A stretch of DNA of 64,000 nucleotides from Veillonellaceae bacterium (GCA_012798135.1 JAAZNU010000008.1:36785-100784); one strand, 5' to 3'; counted from the first letter of the stretch, positions 53,363 through 62,687 are shown. The notes: generated from the sequence alone by a model not told the origin. Made by a program: numbers and translations.

Positions 53363-55444
53363 CTAGTCCTTCCCTATGCTTTCGGAATCCGCATCGCCGC
53401 CCCCCGGCAGCGGCAAGGTAAACACCACTTCCGTGCCGATGCCTTCCTTGCTGATCAGAAAGATTTGACCGCCATGCATCTCCACCAATTTTTTGGTGAG
53501 CGGCAAACCCAGCCCGGTTCCTTCGTAAAGCCGCTGATACGAATTGTCAACCTGCTCGAATTCCACGAACACCCGCTCCTGATCCTCGTCCCGGATGCCG
53601 ATCCCGTTGTCGCGGATACGGAACTGAGCGAAATGCTCCTGTCGGAAGGCCTCGACTTCAACCTTGCCATTATCCGGGGTAAACTTGACGGCATTGGACA
53701 AAAGATTGTACAGAATCTGCTTGACCTTGACCGCATCCGCCCGGACTATGAAATCCGGCGGTTCCATCCGCACACTGAGCTCAATGTTTTTGCGGCTGGC
53801 GATGCTGCGGACCACGGCGCAACTGTTCTCGATGATCTCCGCGATATAAAAATCATTCAGCGTCAGATTCATCTTGCCGGCTTCGATTTTGCAAATGTCG
53901 AGGATGTCGTTAATGAGTTGCAACAAATGGTTGCCATTATTCAGCGCATTTTGAATATGCTTCTCCTGTTTTTCCGTCAGCGGCCCGAATACCCGGCCGA
54001 TCAACGCCTCCGCGCTGCTAATGATGGCCGACAATGGCGTCCGGAGTTCGTGACTCATATTGGCCAAAAACTGCGATTTGACGCCGTTGGCTTTTTTCAG
54101 CGCCTCGACCGCCTGGACCAGCTCCAACGTCCGGGCAACGACTTTGCCCTCCAATTCGTCATTCATTTCCTGCAGCTGCCGGGATAAGGCCACCTGCTTC
54201 TGATGTTCCTGCCGAAGCCGTTCCAGATATTCTTCGTTCGTTTTTTCGCTGGCCTCCAGCGAAGCCGCCATTTTTTGAAAAGTAGTCAGCAAAATGCCGG
54301 TTTCACTGTGAGGATTCTCGACCCACTCCGGTTGCAACACCAGATTGCGTTCGCCCTGCGCCAATTTTTCGGCGAATCGGGTGGCCGCCATGATTGGCTC
54401 GGTAATCACTCCGGCAAAATAACGGCCGATGATCAGCATCACGGTCAGGCCCAGGATCGTCACCGCCACAATCAGATATTGATTGGTCGACAGAATGACA
54501 GCAAATTTTTCCTCGGGAATGCCGACCCCCAAGGCGGCGGTGACTTCCCCTTTGTGATTGATGATCGGCTCGTCCAAAAACACGTGAACCTCATCATTGA
54601 AGTCGACCCGGCCAAAAAAGTATTGTTTGGGGCCGTCCAACGTTTTGTTGGTTATGGGAATCCGACTGCCGATGTAGTTTTCCTTCGTGGGCGTCTGGAT
54701 ATTGGAAGACACGCGAATCCCGTCGGTAGATATGGCCAAAAAGGAATTTTCGACCTGGCGGCTGTAGAAAGCCGGAAAATACGAATCGTTGTTGACCGCG
54801 TCGCCCACCACGAGATAGCCGATCAGCTGATCGGCGCGAACCTCGTCAAAGATCGGGATCACAGCCAAGCCGATCTGGCACTTGGTCAAATATTCCTGAT
54901 TGCCGGCTGAATCCCAGCGATTGGCGATCGGGATCTTAAACCGCTCATAACTGGCGGAATTCGAAAAAAACAAATCGCCCAGGGGCAGGGCTTCCTCCGA
55001 AGTAATGGAGCGGCCCTGTTCCGATACGGTCTGAACCAGCCCGTCGAGGTCCCAGGGCATGTCGTCGCGCAAATCGTAGGATACGCGGGCGATCGGCCAC
55101 CGTTCGGCGTTCAGGACGGCCGCGACATCCAGATAGTCATAGATTTGCCGCAACTTGATCAGTTCCTCCACCAGCAATTTTTCGTTGCCGGCCCTTACGC
55201 CAATTCGGAAAGCCGGATTCTGCGCCAGCCGCTGGCCGCCTTTTTCCATTTCCGCCTTGCGCATCAGCATCTGGGTTCGGGCAATCTTTAGCGCACTCTG
55301 CAAATACAGCAGTTCGCTCTCCTTTTTTTGCTTGTCCATGATGATGGTGGACGAAACGAACAGGGCAACCATAGGCACGGTTACGGCCACGAACACGAAC
55401 AGCAGCAGTTTTTTACGGATTGACAGATTGTAGAGCCTACTCAC
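53363..55444 (-). CDS. dCache sensor histidine kinase, probable hpd regulator
   Basis: 693 residues. Membrane helix 11-36, a large external dCache-like sensor (37-320), second helix 323-345, HAMP, coiled coil (395-450), HisKA with phospho-acceptor His 465 (NMSHELRTP), and HATPase with NLLSNAVKFT, DNGIGI and GTGLGLPL. No receiver domain. GTG start overlaps the LuxR gene stop. Cache domains often bind amino acids and carboxylates; 4-hydroxyphenylacetate or an aromatic acid as signal is inferred only from the neighbouring hpd genes. Confidence 0.88.
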   Translation of the reverse strand: MSRLYNLSIRKKLLLFVFVAVTVPMVALFVSSTIIMDKQKKESELLYLQSALKIARTQMLMRKAEMEKGGQRLAQNPAFRIGVRAGNEKLLVEELIKLRQIYDYLDVAAVLNAERWPIARVSYDLRDDMPWDLDGLVQTVSEQGRSITSEEALPLGDLFFSNSASYERFKIPIANRWDSAGNQEYLTKCQIGLAVIPIFDEVRADQLIGYLVVGDAVNNDSYFPAFYSRQVENSFLAISTDGIRVSSNIQTPTKENYIGSRIPITNKTLDGPKQYFFGRVDFNDEVHVFLDEPIINHKGEVTAALGVGIPEEKFAVILSTNQYLIVAVTILGLTVMLIIGRYFAGVITEPIMAATRFAEKLAQGERNLVLQPEWVENPHSETGILLTTFQKMAASLEASEKTNEEYLERLRQEHQKQVALSRQLQEMNDELEGKVVARTLELVQAVEALKKANGVKSQFLANMSHELRTPLSAIISSAEALIGRVFGPLTEKQEKHIQNALNNGNHLLQLINDILDICKIEAGKMNLTLNDFYIAEIIENSCAVVRSIASRKNIELSVRMEPPDFIVRADAVKVKQILYNLLSNAVKFTPDNGKVEVEAFRQEHFAQFRIRDNGIGIRDEDQERVFVEFEQVDNSYQRLYEGTGLGLPLTKKLVEMHGGQIFLISKEGIGTEVVFTLPLPGGGDADSESIGKD

Positions 55445-56168
55445 GGTTGTGTTCCTTGCAGAACATTACCAGTTGCATCCGGTCTTTCATGCCCGTCTTG
55501 GCCAAAATATTGCTGATGTGGGATTTCACGGTTGTTTCACTGATATATAATTTTTCGCCGATTTGTTTGTTGCTCAGGCAGGCGCATACCTCCCGGGCGA
55601 TATCCATCTCCCGGCGGCTGAGCTGGTGTTTCAGAAAGAACAGATCCACGGCCGATTGGTTGGCTGTCTCGGTATCCGACGCGGATTCGATCTCGGCGGC
55701 TGCATCAAAATTGAGCAACTCCAGCGTGTTTTGCAATAGCTCCAACATATCGCCGAACTGTTGCTCCGACATGACGGTGACATTTTCCGCCAGCTTATTG
55801 TCCAGGCACACTTTGTCGCCCTCTAGTCGCACGCCGCCGCCATAGGCCACGCAGACAAGCTTGTCCCGAAAGTAGACCGGCGAGATGAAAAAAGTCAACC
55901 CCATATAGCATTTGAAGGCACGGGTCATCCCCTGCGCCAGCACTGATTTTGCGGCGGATTCCCGTTCCTGGAGGCAGCGGCTCCGGTTATTCTTCATCAT
56001 ATAGTAACAAAACAACGAAGAATTCGACCAGATAGTGTGTGTCTTTCCCTCCAGCGACAACAAACACAGACTGATTCCAAACGTCCGGGCAAACGAATCC
56101 TGATAAGCTTGCAGCTTGCCCTTGCCAATCCGTCTGACCCAGTCCAAAAACAAACCGTATTCGTTCAA
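55437..56168 (-). CDS. PocR-domain LuxR-type transcription factor
   Basis: 243 residues. Residues about 8-150 form a PocR sensory domain: QDSFARTFGISLCLLSLEG, NRSRCLQERESAA, and CYMGLTFFISPVYFRDKLV. A GerE/LuxR helix-turn-helix follows (LSRREMDIAREVCACLSNKQ, ISETTVKSHISNIL). PocR domains bind small molecules such as diols or hydrocarbons. No receiver domain, so it may act in parallel with the kinase pair. First gene of the operon before hpdB. Confidence 0.85.
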   Translation of the reverse strand: MNEYGLFLDWVRRIGKGKLQAYQDSFARTFGISLCLLSLEGKTHTIWSNSSLFCYYMMKNNRSRCLQERESAAKSVLAQGMTRAFKCYMGLTFFISPVYFRDKLVCVAYGGGVRLEGDKVCLDNKLAENVTVMSEQQFGDMLELLQNTLELLNFDAAAEIESASDTETANQSAVDLFFLKHQLSRREMDIAREVCACLSNKQIGEKLYISETTVKSHISNILAKTGMKDRMQLVMFCKEHNRE

Positions 56169-56436
56169 ATCATCGCCTCATTTCTCGCGACGGTATCCGA
56201 CCAATATTCCGGATACCGTCTGAAAGTTTACCATGTACATGTTCGCTGCCGTTTCACATCTTCCTGCCTGAACTGGCTCCGTCGTCTGGCGTTTCCGGCG
56301 GAAACCGCCGGACTACACAGCATTTATACACTTTCTTTATTCCCTCCGCAAGTTTCCTGACGCCTTTTTGACGGGTGACTGTGTTAAGATGGGAACAGAC
56401 AATTTTACAGACTTAGAGACAAAGGAGGCATCGACC

Positions 56437-56562
56437 ATGAGCGGCGAAGGAGCGGCGACGTTTCCGCTGTTGACCTTTTTTATCGGCTTTGGGGTTGGAT
56501 TGCTACTGTACCCGAAATTGATCGGCTTTCCCAGTGGTACTCCCAAAGACCGACAAAACTGA
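56437..56562 (+). CDS. 41-residue single-pass membrane protein
   Basis: MSGEGAATFPLL, then a membrane helix TFFIGFGVGLLLYPKL and a polar tail with GTPKDRQN. ATG follows AAAGGAGG with nine bases between, an excellent site. Divergent from the hpd regulator operon; upstream the sequence TTGACG and TAAGAT are seen but badly spaced. Function unknown; small helices with Gly-x3-Gly spacing often join larger membrane complexes. Confidence 0.7.
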   Translation: MSGEGAATFPLLTFFIGFGVGLLLYPKLIGFPSGTPKDRQN

Positions 56563-56795
56563 CGCAACGCCGGACTGCTGTTCGTTCTGAACTATCCCCC
56601 AATCAGACAGATAGGTGAAAAAGATAAATTGCGAAGAAAATGGATGCCGGAAGGTGTCCATTTTCATTTGGATCAGACAGCAAAGCAACGGCTTTGCGCT
56701 GGACTAGGTGCGGACAGCCGCGTCGCAAAAAAACGAACGCCAAACAATCCCTATGTTGTCTTCAACCGGCAAGTGTCCTTTTTTACGCAAAAAAG
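56563..56795. other. Intergenic stretch with no supported gene
   Basis: Frames on the plus strand here are short and without ribosome sites. I see nothing convincing besides the terminator that follows. Confidence 0.4.
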
Positions 56796-56850
56796 GCTCC
56801 CTTCAAAGTTTTCAGATGTGTTTATTGCATCTGTCTACTTTAAAGGGAGC
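56796..56850 (-). terminator. Terminator after the YfcC-family gene
   Basis: GCTCCCTTCAAAG...CAGATG pairs with CATCTG...CTTTAAAGGGAGC; the minus strand ends in TTTTTT. Confidence 0.85.
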
Positions 56851-56896
56851 ATATCAGTTCGCACTATACGGACGGGTCAACAGGCGACCACTCCCC

Positions 56897-58294
56897 CTAT
56901 GCCGGACCCCATTTCATAATTTGCAAAATTGTAATGGCGACAAACGCCAAACCGAGTTGGGTGACGAGGAACGGCCAGAACCAGCCGACATATTTTTCAT
57001 AGGAAATATTAGAAATGCCGAGACAGCCCATGACCACGCCCGCAGTCGGAATGATGCAGTTGGTGAAGCCATCGCCGAACTGGAAGGCCTGCGTGGCTAC
57101 CTGCCGCGTGATCCCCGTCAAATCCGCCAGAGGAACCATGATCGGCATTACGGTAACAGCCTGTCCCGAGCCGGAAGGAATAAAGAAGTTGATAACGATG
57201 TTGGCGGCCAGCATCAGGTTGGCGCCCAGCACCGGCCCCGCCTGGGCGATGGGCAGTGACAGCCAGTTGACGATCGTATCAATGATCTTGCCGTCGGTCA
57301 TGACCACGGAAATCGCTCTGGCCATTCCAATGACAAAACCGGCGTAAACCATCGTCCCGCAGCCCTTAACAAAAGAATTGGCCGTACCGGTGATCCCCAG
57401 CCCACCGACGAGTCCGCTGAATACCGCCATCATAATGAATACCACCGAGTAATGCTGAATTCCCCAGTTCAAGCGGATGGATCCGTAAATGATCGCCGCG
57501 AAGGAAAGGAAGGCAATCAGCAAACAGAGAATCTGGCGCGTAGTCAATTTTTCGTCCTTGTCATGTTCTGCCGCTTCCGCCGCCTGAACTTTGTTGGGAT
57601 CATACGTCAGGCTCTTGGTCGGATCCGCCTTGATTTTTTTGATATACATGGCCACAAATCCGAAGGTCATGACCAAGTTGACGACATGGAACAACACCCG
57701 AACGCCCATGCCGGAAAACATCGGTAACTCGGCGATGCTGTGGGCAATGCCGACGGTGAAGACGTTGCCCCAGCCCACATTGAAGCCGGCGTAGGAGCCG
57801 AGATAAATCATCCCGAACCCCACCACTTCATCATAACCAAGCGCCTTGGACAGCATCAAACCAATGGGCATCAGCGCCACGACCGGATTGGCAAACACAC
57901 CGGTAGCTCCGCCAATGGACATAATTGTCATTACAATTCCTACCGCATATAGTTCCTTGCCTTTCAGGCCCCTGACCACTTTTGCCAGACCAACCCGGAT
58001 TGCGCCGGTTTGCTCCAAGGTCGTGATCGCCGCACCTACAAAAAACACCATGAAAATCATCACCGCCGACTGCTGCCAGCCTTTGGCGACGGACTCAAAC
58101 ACCTGCCAGAATCCTTGGGGCTGCGACTTTACCAAATGATAAGAGCCGGCGACAACTTTGGTGATCGCGCCCTGTTTCACCCGGGTAAATTCGCCGGCCG
58201 GGACAATCCACGTCAAAATTGCCATAAAAATTGTAATCATAAACATAAGCGCAAAAACATGAGGAAATTTAAATTTTGTCTTTCTCTCCGTCAC
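56897..58294 (-). CDS. YfcC-family (DcuC/AbgT-like) carrier
   Basis: 465 residues, about 11-13 membrane helices, beginning with a short basic tail and FPHVFALMFMITIFMAILTWIVPAGEF, the family signature; GGATGVFANPVVALMPIGLML and INFFIPSGSGQAVTVMPIMVPL are the paired re-entrant regions. Relatives carry C4-dicarboxylates, aminoacyl compounds or arginine/ornithine. The upstream inverted repeat and the nearby LysR gene suggest regulated uptake. Substrate open. Confidence 0.85.
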   Translation of the reverse strand: MTERKTKFKFPHVFALMFMITIFMAILTWIVPAGEFTRVKQGAITKVVAGSYHLVKSQPQGFWQVFESVAKGWQQSAVMIFMVFFVGAAITTLEQTGAIRVGLAKVVRGLKGKELYAVGIVMTIMSIGGATGVFANPVVALMPIGLMLSKALGYDEVVGFGMIYLGSYAGFNVGWGNVFTVGIAHSIAELPMFSGMGVRVLFHVVNLVMTFGFVAMYIKKIKADPTKSLTYDPNKVQAAEAAEHDKDEKLTTRQILCLLIAFLSFAAIIYGSIRLNWGIQHYSVVFIMMAVFSGLVGGLGITGTANSFVKGCGTMVYAGFVIGMARAISVVMTDGKIIDTIVNWLSLPIAQAGPVLGANLMLAANIVINFFIPSGSGQAVTVMPIMVPLADLTGITRQVATQAFQFGDGFTNCIIPTAGVVMGCLGISNISYEKYVGWFWPFLVTQLGLAFVAITILQIMKWGPA

Positions 58295-58372
58295 ACCACA
58301 GCACCTCTTTCGTTCATTTTTAGTGTAATATTCGCAGCGGCCAGACGAAATACCTGCTAATATTCTTCAATG

Positions 58373-58393
58373 TTGTCAACAAAATTTTGACAA
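58373..58393. promoter_or_regulatory. Inverted repeat upstream of the carrier
   Basis: TTGTCAA, seven bases, TTGACAA about 80 bases before the start of the YfcC-family gene. Could be an operator, perhaps for the LysR protein encoded at 58934; one arm also resembles a -35 box. Confidence 0.45.
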
Positions 58394-58499
58394 GTCAAGA
58401 ATTGTATCAAAATCAGAGACTTCGTCCGAACTACATAACATAATTCGGCACGCAACTCAAATTTCGCAGTTAGCGTCCCGATGGCCATGAAAAACATTG

Positions 58500-58541
58500 G
58501 CAGGGGCTGCGTCAAAACCCAAGGTTTGGCACAGCCCCTGC
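58500..58541 (-). terminator. Hairpin after the 70-residue gene
   Basis: GCAGGGGCTG pairs with CAGCCCCTGC; TGTTTTTC follows on the minus strand. Confidence 0.65.
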
Positions 58542-58601
58542 TTCGCACTAAAACACATATGGAATAAATTCTGCGCCGGGAAAAATTTCGGGCATGGCTC
58601 G

Positions 58602-58814
58602 CTAGTCCAAAACCTTATGTGAACATTCTTTTTCCAGCTCTGCCAGATAGCCGTCACTTTTCTCATGACCCCACCGATTGCCTGAAGACTGGGCCTTGGC
58701 CCTGTAATACCCCGACAGCTCCTGATAAGCCTCTTCTACCAGCCGATCGCGAGTTGAGACTACCGCTACGTTTTCCATCCCATTCAACATTTCAAATGCA
58801 CCGGTCCTTCCCAT
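58602..58814 (-). CDS. Small soluble protein of unknown function
   Basis: 70 residues by the longest frame; a start at MENVAVVSTRD (58778) would give 58. The mature part reads EEAYQELSGYYRAKAQSSGN then RWGHEKSDGYLAELEKEC, a charged helical composition that looks coded. A terminator-like hairpin follows. The ribosome site is poor, so I am only moderately confident. Confidence 0.45.
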   Translation of the reverse strand: MGRTGAFEMLNGMENVAVVSTRDRLVEEAYQELSGYYRAKAQSSGNRWGHEKSDGYLAELEKECSHKVLD

Positions 58815-58933
58815 TCATTTTTCGTTTTCAGAGAATTTTAATTTGTTTTAATTATAGTTGTGTTTTGCCCATAATTGAAATATCATATACTCATCCGGCA
58901 ATAACTAAAAGTTATTGTATTTGGAGGTGAAAA

Positions 58934-59818
58934 ATGGATTTACGGGACTTAGAATATTTCGTGGTGATTTGCGACGAAAAAAACTTTACAGCAGCCGCTG
59001 AACGGCTCTATATTTCTCAACCCGCGATCTCCAAAACGCTCAACAAATTGGAAGCCGAATTGGGACTACGCCTCGTTGACCGCAATCAAAAACCGATTTC
59101 GCCTACTACGGAAGGCGAAGTTCTGTTAAAGCTGGCCCGTGAGATCCTCGCTCAATTTCAGGCTGCCCAAGCGACTATGGCCGAATATCGAAATCTGAAA
59201 CGCGGCAGCTTCACCATTGCCGTGCCGCCGATGACCGGCGCCTATTTTTTTCCGCCATTGTTTGCCGGCTTCAAAAAAAAGCACCCCTCGCTCGATATGC
59301 GGATTATCGATGGAGGGTCATTCGCCTCGTTGGAATCGGTTCGAAAAGAAAAAATCCACACCGGCCTGATCATCTTTCCGCTGCAAGAGATGGCTGGTGT
59401 GAGCAGTCTACCCGTCACACAACAAGAGTTGGTCGTCTGCCTGCCGGCTGACCATCCACTGTCCGGTCAGGCATTTCTGACGCTGAAGCAGCTGGAAGCT
59501 GAACCAGTCGTGCTGTATAACGAGGGGTTCGTCCTGCGCTCCATCATTTTGAATGCCTATGCCGAGACTGGCCTGACTCCCAAAATCGAGATATCCACCA
59601 ATCAATTTCTGACCATCAAAGCCTTGGTCGCCAAGGGGGCAGGCATTTCTTTTCTGCCCGCCATAGCGGTGAACGACACGGACGCCATCGTTACCGTACC
59701 GCTCGAACCGCGAATCCACGTGACCATCGGCTTGGTCTGGAATCCCAATAACTATCTTCCACCGGCCTGCAAAGCGTTTATCGAATTTGTTAGGGAATAT
59801 TGCTTTAGCAATCAATAA
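58934..59818 (+). CDS. LysR-family transcriptional regulator
   Basis: 294 residues, ATG five bases after GGAGGTG. Helix-turn-helix (FVVICDEKNFTAAAERLYISQPAISKTLNKLEAELG) and CynR/CidR-like effector domain. It points away from the small gene and the YfcC-family carrier, the usual arrangement for a LysR regulator and its target. Confidence 0.9.
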   Translation: MDLRDLEYFVVICDEKNFTAAAERLYISQPAISKTLNKLEAELGLRLVDRNQKPISPTTEGEVLLKLAREILAQFQAAQATMAEYRNLKRGSFTIAVPPMTGAYFFPPLFAGFKKKHPSLDMRIIDGGSFASLESVRKEKIHTGLIIFPLQEMAGVSSLPVTQQELVVCLPADHPLSGQAFLTLKQLEAEPVVLYNEGFVLRSIILNAYAETGLTPKIEISTNQFLTIKALVAKGAGISFLPAIAVNDTDAIVTVPLEPRIHVTIGLVWNPNNYLPPACKAFIEFVREYCFSNQ

Positions 59819-59947
59819 CCAGCAATTTATTTTCAATGAAAACTTTAATCAAACTATTTTTTAAATTTTCACAAATTATTAAAGGATTTATCGTCCTCAG
59901 GTAGAATATTCCCGCATGGAGGTTGGTAAATATAACGAGGTGGTTTC

Positions 59948-60145
59948 GTGTCCGATAAGCTCGATGTCTCCTGCCCGAAATGTGATCATCAGAAGCTGAT
60001 TTCCATCGAAGAACTTCGGAGAAATCCCACGTTTATCTGTTGCAAATGCGGGGCGCGGATCACAATCGATGCGGGGAAATTTTTCGCCGTACTTAATGAA
60101 CGGTCACCGGTTCCTCAAAAGCAGAAGAAGATTGGCAACCTCTAA
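59948..60145 (+). CDS. Small zinc-ribbon protein
   Basis: 65 residues, GTG start after GAGGTGG. One zinc ribbon: CPKC (residues 9-12) and CCKC (31-34). The rest is short and basic. A perfect terminator follows. Function unknown; a second cysteine-pair protein is encoded 200 bases on. Confidence 0.75.
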   Translation: MSDKLDVSCPKCDHQKLISIEELRRNPTFICCKCGARITIDAGKFFAVLNERSPVPQKQKKIGNL

Positions 60146-60195
60146 CGTCGATAGCGCTCACCTAATGTGAGGTCCCACTCCAGCCTCCATCTTGC

Positions 60196-60234
60196 TCTCG
60201 CTGATTTCGTCCCGGAAATCAGCGAGATTTTTTT
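60196..60234 (+). terminator. Rho-independent terminator after zinc-ribbon gene
   Basis: TCTCGCTGATTT / AAATCAGCGAGA with an eight-base loop and a run of seven Ts. Confidence 0.92.
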
Positions 60235-60341
60235 GTCCATGTTAAAGAATGTAAAAATTATTTCGCACAAATTCAGGCATGCAGAAGGACACCCTTGCTT
60301 CATGTGGAATACTGTTAAGATATACAATCCAACGGAAGCGG

Positions 60342-60665
60342 GTGACAATTTTGGATTTCTTTGATTTTAGGTGCGGCCATTGCGGCACAGTTTTCTCCGT
60401 AAAACTTTCGGAATACCGAAAACGCATTGATCACATCGAGAATCCAATGCGTCTGATCCGGTGCCCCAGTTGTTGCTCCATTCTCCCCCCGTTTCTCCGC
60501 GATTACGTGAAGCAACTCATCGACGCCGATTCTCGCGTCTTTGAAAACTGGAAGTTCGGAACCCGTCTCCATGAAACCCATCGTTGTATCAATCAGGAAT
60601 ATTCCGAGTATAACAACGCCGCCCGATTATTGACGCGCGAATTCCAGTTTCCGCGCAATCGTTGA
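60342..60665 (+). CDS. Small cysteine-rich protein, zinc-ribbon-like
   Basis: 104-107 residues; start GTG at 60342 or TTG at 60351. CGHC near the N-terminus and CPSC about 35 residues later make one zinc site; the C-terminal half is basic and polar (ENWKFGTRLHETHRCINQEY). It is related in layout but not in sequence to the ribbon protein upstream. No known function. Confidence 0.6.
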   Translation: MTILDFFDFRCGHCGTVFSVKLSEYRKRIDHIENPMRLIRCPSCCSILPPFLRDYVKQLIDADSRVFENWKFGTRLHETHRCINQEYSEYNNAARLLTREFQFPRNR

Positions 60666-60731
60666 AAGCTGCGGCACAGCCGAGACAAATCAGGCCAGCC
60701 GGGCATACATCTTATCACTTGCTGCCCCAGT

Positions 60732-61367
60732 TCATCCCTGCCGGCCGAGGGAAGCCATCAGCCGCTCATAATACATCGGTTGTTGTTCTTTGTGCAGGCC
60801 GTACCACGCCGCCAGTGTCGCCGGTGCAAACACGTCCAGCCGTTCGAAAATATGGCGGGCGAATTCCAGCGGCGCCGTCCCGGCGGCCGTAATCAGATCG
60901 CCGTCGCGGACAGCCGGCTGCTGCTCGTACAAATTCTGCCCCATGTAGGAATCGCCGCAGATCAGCCGCAAAAATTCCAGATCGTTGCTCGTATGACGTC
61001 GGCAATTGAGCAACCCCGCCTTCCCCAGGGCCACCGTAGACGCACAAATCGCCGCCACCGGGATCCCGGCCGCCAAAAAATCAGCGGCCTTCTCTAAAAT
61101 CATTTCATGCTGCAGCGTCAGCCAGGTGTCGCTCCCCGGCAGAATCAACAGCGCCGCTTCCGACCGGCAGATCTCGTCGACCGTAAGGTCCGGCAAAATT
61201 CGCAAACCGCCCATGGTCCAGACTGGCTCACGCGACAATGCGCAGGTTTTTATGGTCAATGGTTCCGCCGCCTGTCGGAAGAAACGGCCCGAATGCAACT
61301 CGGCCACAGCATAACCGACCTCCCAGTCCGCCAAAGTATCCTGTACGTATACAAAAACCGTCTTCAT
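60732..61367 (-). CDS. DJ-1/PfpI-family protein
   Basis: 211 residues. Nucleophile-elbow Cys in AAICASTVALGKAGLL, Glu early in the fold (ADWEVGYAVAEL), and LILPGSDTW. Similar to YdeA/DJ-1-type glutamine amidotransferase-like proteins, which act in stress response or glyoxal removal. It stands alone. The catalytic Cys is present, but no third residue can be assigned with certainty. Confidence 0.83.
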   Translation of the reverse strand: MKTVFVYVQDTLADWEVGYAVAELHSGRFFRQAAEPLTIKTCALSREPVWTMGGLRILPDLTVDEICRSEAALLILPGSDTWLTLQHEMILEKAADFLAAGIPVAAICASTVALGKAGLLNCRRHTSNDLEFLRLICGDSYMGQNLYEQQPAVRDGDLITAAGTAPLEFARHIFERLDVFAPATLAAWYGLHKEQQPMYYERLMASLGRQG

Positions 61368-61514
61368 CGCTCACATCGGCTCCCTTCCTGTAATCGCCCA
61401 TTTACCAAGGCCCCGGCCAAAACAGAACATTTGTTCTTGTACGTAGTATAGCCGATTCCACAGGCGATGTAAAGGAAAAAACCTGCAATCGCCGAACAAG
61501 CTTTTTAAAAAATG

Positions 61515-61539
61515 GCCCTGAGACATTGCGTCCCAGGGC
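61515..61539 (-). terminator. Terminator after the KDG kinase gene
   Basis: GCCCTG / CAGGGC with inner pairs and a T-run on the minus strand, about 95 bases after the kinase stop. Confidence 0.6.
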
Positions 61540-61632
61540 TAACTTTTTATGAATGGCAAAGTAACCATCTATTGATAAACTCCACCACCTTGCACCGCTC
61601 GGTGAATTGCGCCACCTGAAATCGTTAGTACA

Positions 61633-62664
61633 TTACCTTTGCACCCGCCCCGAACCGTCGCCCTTCATCAGTCCTTCCACCTCGGCGACGCTGACCAGGT
61701 TGAAATCGCCGGGGATCGTATGCTTTAGGCAGGAAGCGGCCACCGCGAACTCGATGGTCCGCTGGTTGCCCATGCCCGTCAGGAAACCGTGGAGCAAGCC
61801 ACCGCCGAAGGAATCGCCGCCGCCGACCCGGTCGACGATATGAATGTCGTATTTGCGCGACCTGAAAAACTCGTTCAGCGCTGAATCGAACAGGATGGCC
61901 GACCAGCCGTTGTCGGACGCTGAATAGCTTTCCCGCAGTGTGATCGCCACTTTTTTGAAACCGAAGCGTTCCACCAGTTTGCGGCAAACTGTCTGGTAGC
62001 CGCTGTCGTCGATTTTTCCGGCCTGCACCTCGGAATTGTCCGCCTTGATCCCAAAGACCTTTTCCGCATCTTCTTCGTTGGCGATGGCGATATCGACGAA
62101 CGGCATCAGTGTGCTCATGACCTCATTGGCTTTGGCCGAACTCCAGAGATTCTTCCGGAAGTTCAGGTCGCAGCTCACGGTCACTCCGGCCTGCTTCGCT
62201 GCCTTCACTGCCTCCAGGCTCACCGCCGCCGCGCTGTCGCCGAGCGCCGGGGTGATCCCCGTAATGTGGAAAAATTCCGTGCCGCTGAAGATTGCCGGCC
62301 AGTCGAATTCCCCTGGCTGCGCGTTGGCAATCGCCGAATCCTTGCGGTCGTAAATCACCTTGGAGGCTCGCTGGGAAGCACCGGTCTCCAGATAATAAAC
62401 CCCCAACCGGCTGCCCTCCATTTTGATGTAGTCCGTTTTGATGCCATACTTTTGCAGAAAGCACCGGCAAGCCTGACCGATCTCATGCGGCGGCAGTTTG
62501 GTCACAAAGTAGGCGTCATGGCCGTATTGTGCCAGGGACGCCGCTACATTCGCCTCACCGCCGGCATAGGTTGCGTCAAATGAGTTGGCCTGCAAGAAAC
62601 GTTGATAGCCGGGCGGCGCCAAACGCATCATAACCTCGCCGAAAGTAACGATCTTCTTGCCCAC
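61633..62664 (-). CDS. kdgK: PfkB-family sugar kinase, 2-keto-3-deoxygluconate kinase type
   Basis: 343 residues. PfkB signature 1 region GGEANVAASLAQYGHDAYFVTKLPPHEIG and signature 2 near VDRVGGGDSFGGGLLHGFL with the catalytic Asp in GGGDSF. Next to KDPG aldolase, so the substrate is most likely 2-keto-3-deoxygluconate, giving KDPG. GTG start after GGGGAGGG. Confidence 0.87.
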   Translation of the reverse strand: MGKKIVTFGEVMMRLAPPGYQRFLQANSFDATYAGGEANVAASLAQYGHDAYFVTKLPPHEIGQACRCFLQKYGIKTDYIKMEGSRLGVYYLETGASQRASKVIYDRKDSAIANAQPGEFDWPAIFSGTEFFHITGITPALGDSAAAVSLEAVKAAKQAGVTVSCDLNFRKNLWSSAKANEVMSTLMPFVDIAIANEEDAEKVFGIKADNSEVQAGKIDDSGYQTVCRKLVERFGFKKVAITLRESYSASDNGWSAILFDSALNEFFRSRKYDIHIVDRVGGGDSFGGGLLHGFLTGMGNQRTIEFAVAASCLKHTIPGDFNLVSVAEVEGLMKGDGSGRVQR

Positions 62665-62687
62665 ACTGATCCCTCCCCTATCGCCGA

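Larger units (their letters stand above)
58295..58601. other. Region between the carrier and the small gene
   Basis: No gene. It contains an inverted repeat (58373-58393) and a hairpin (58500-58541). A minus-strand promoter for the carrier could not be pinned down. Confidence 0.4.

Noticed and set aside
56629..57259. Plus-strand frames around the YfcC terminator
   Set aside because: They cross a strong hairpin and run antisense to the carrier gene.
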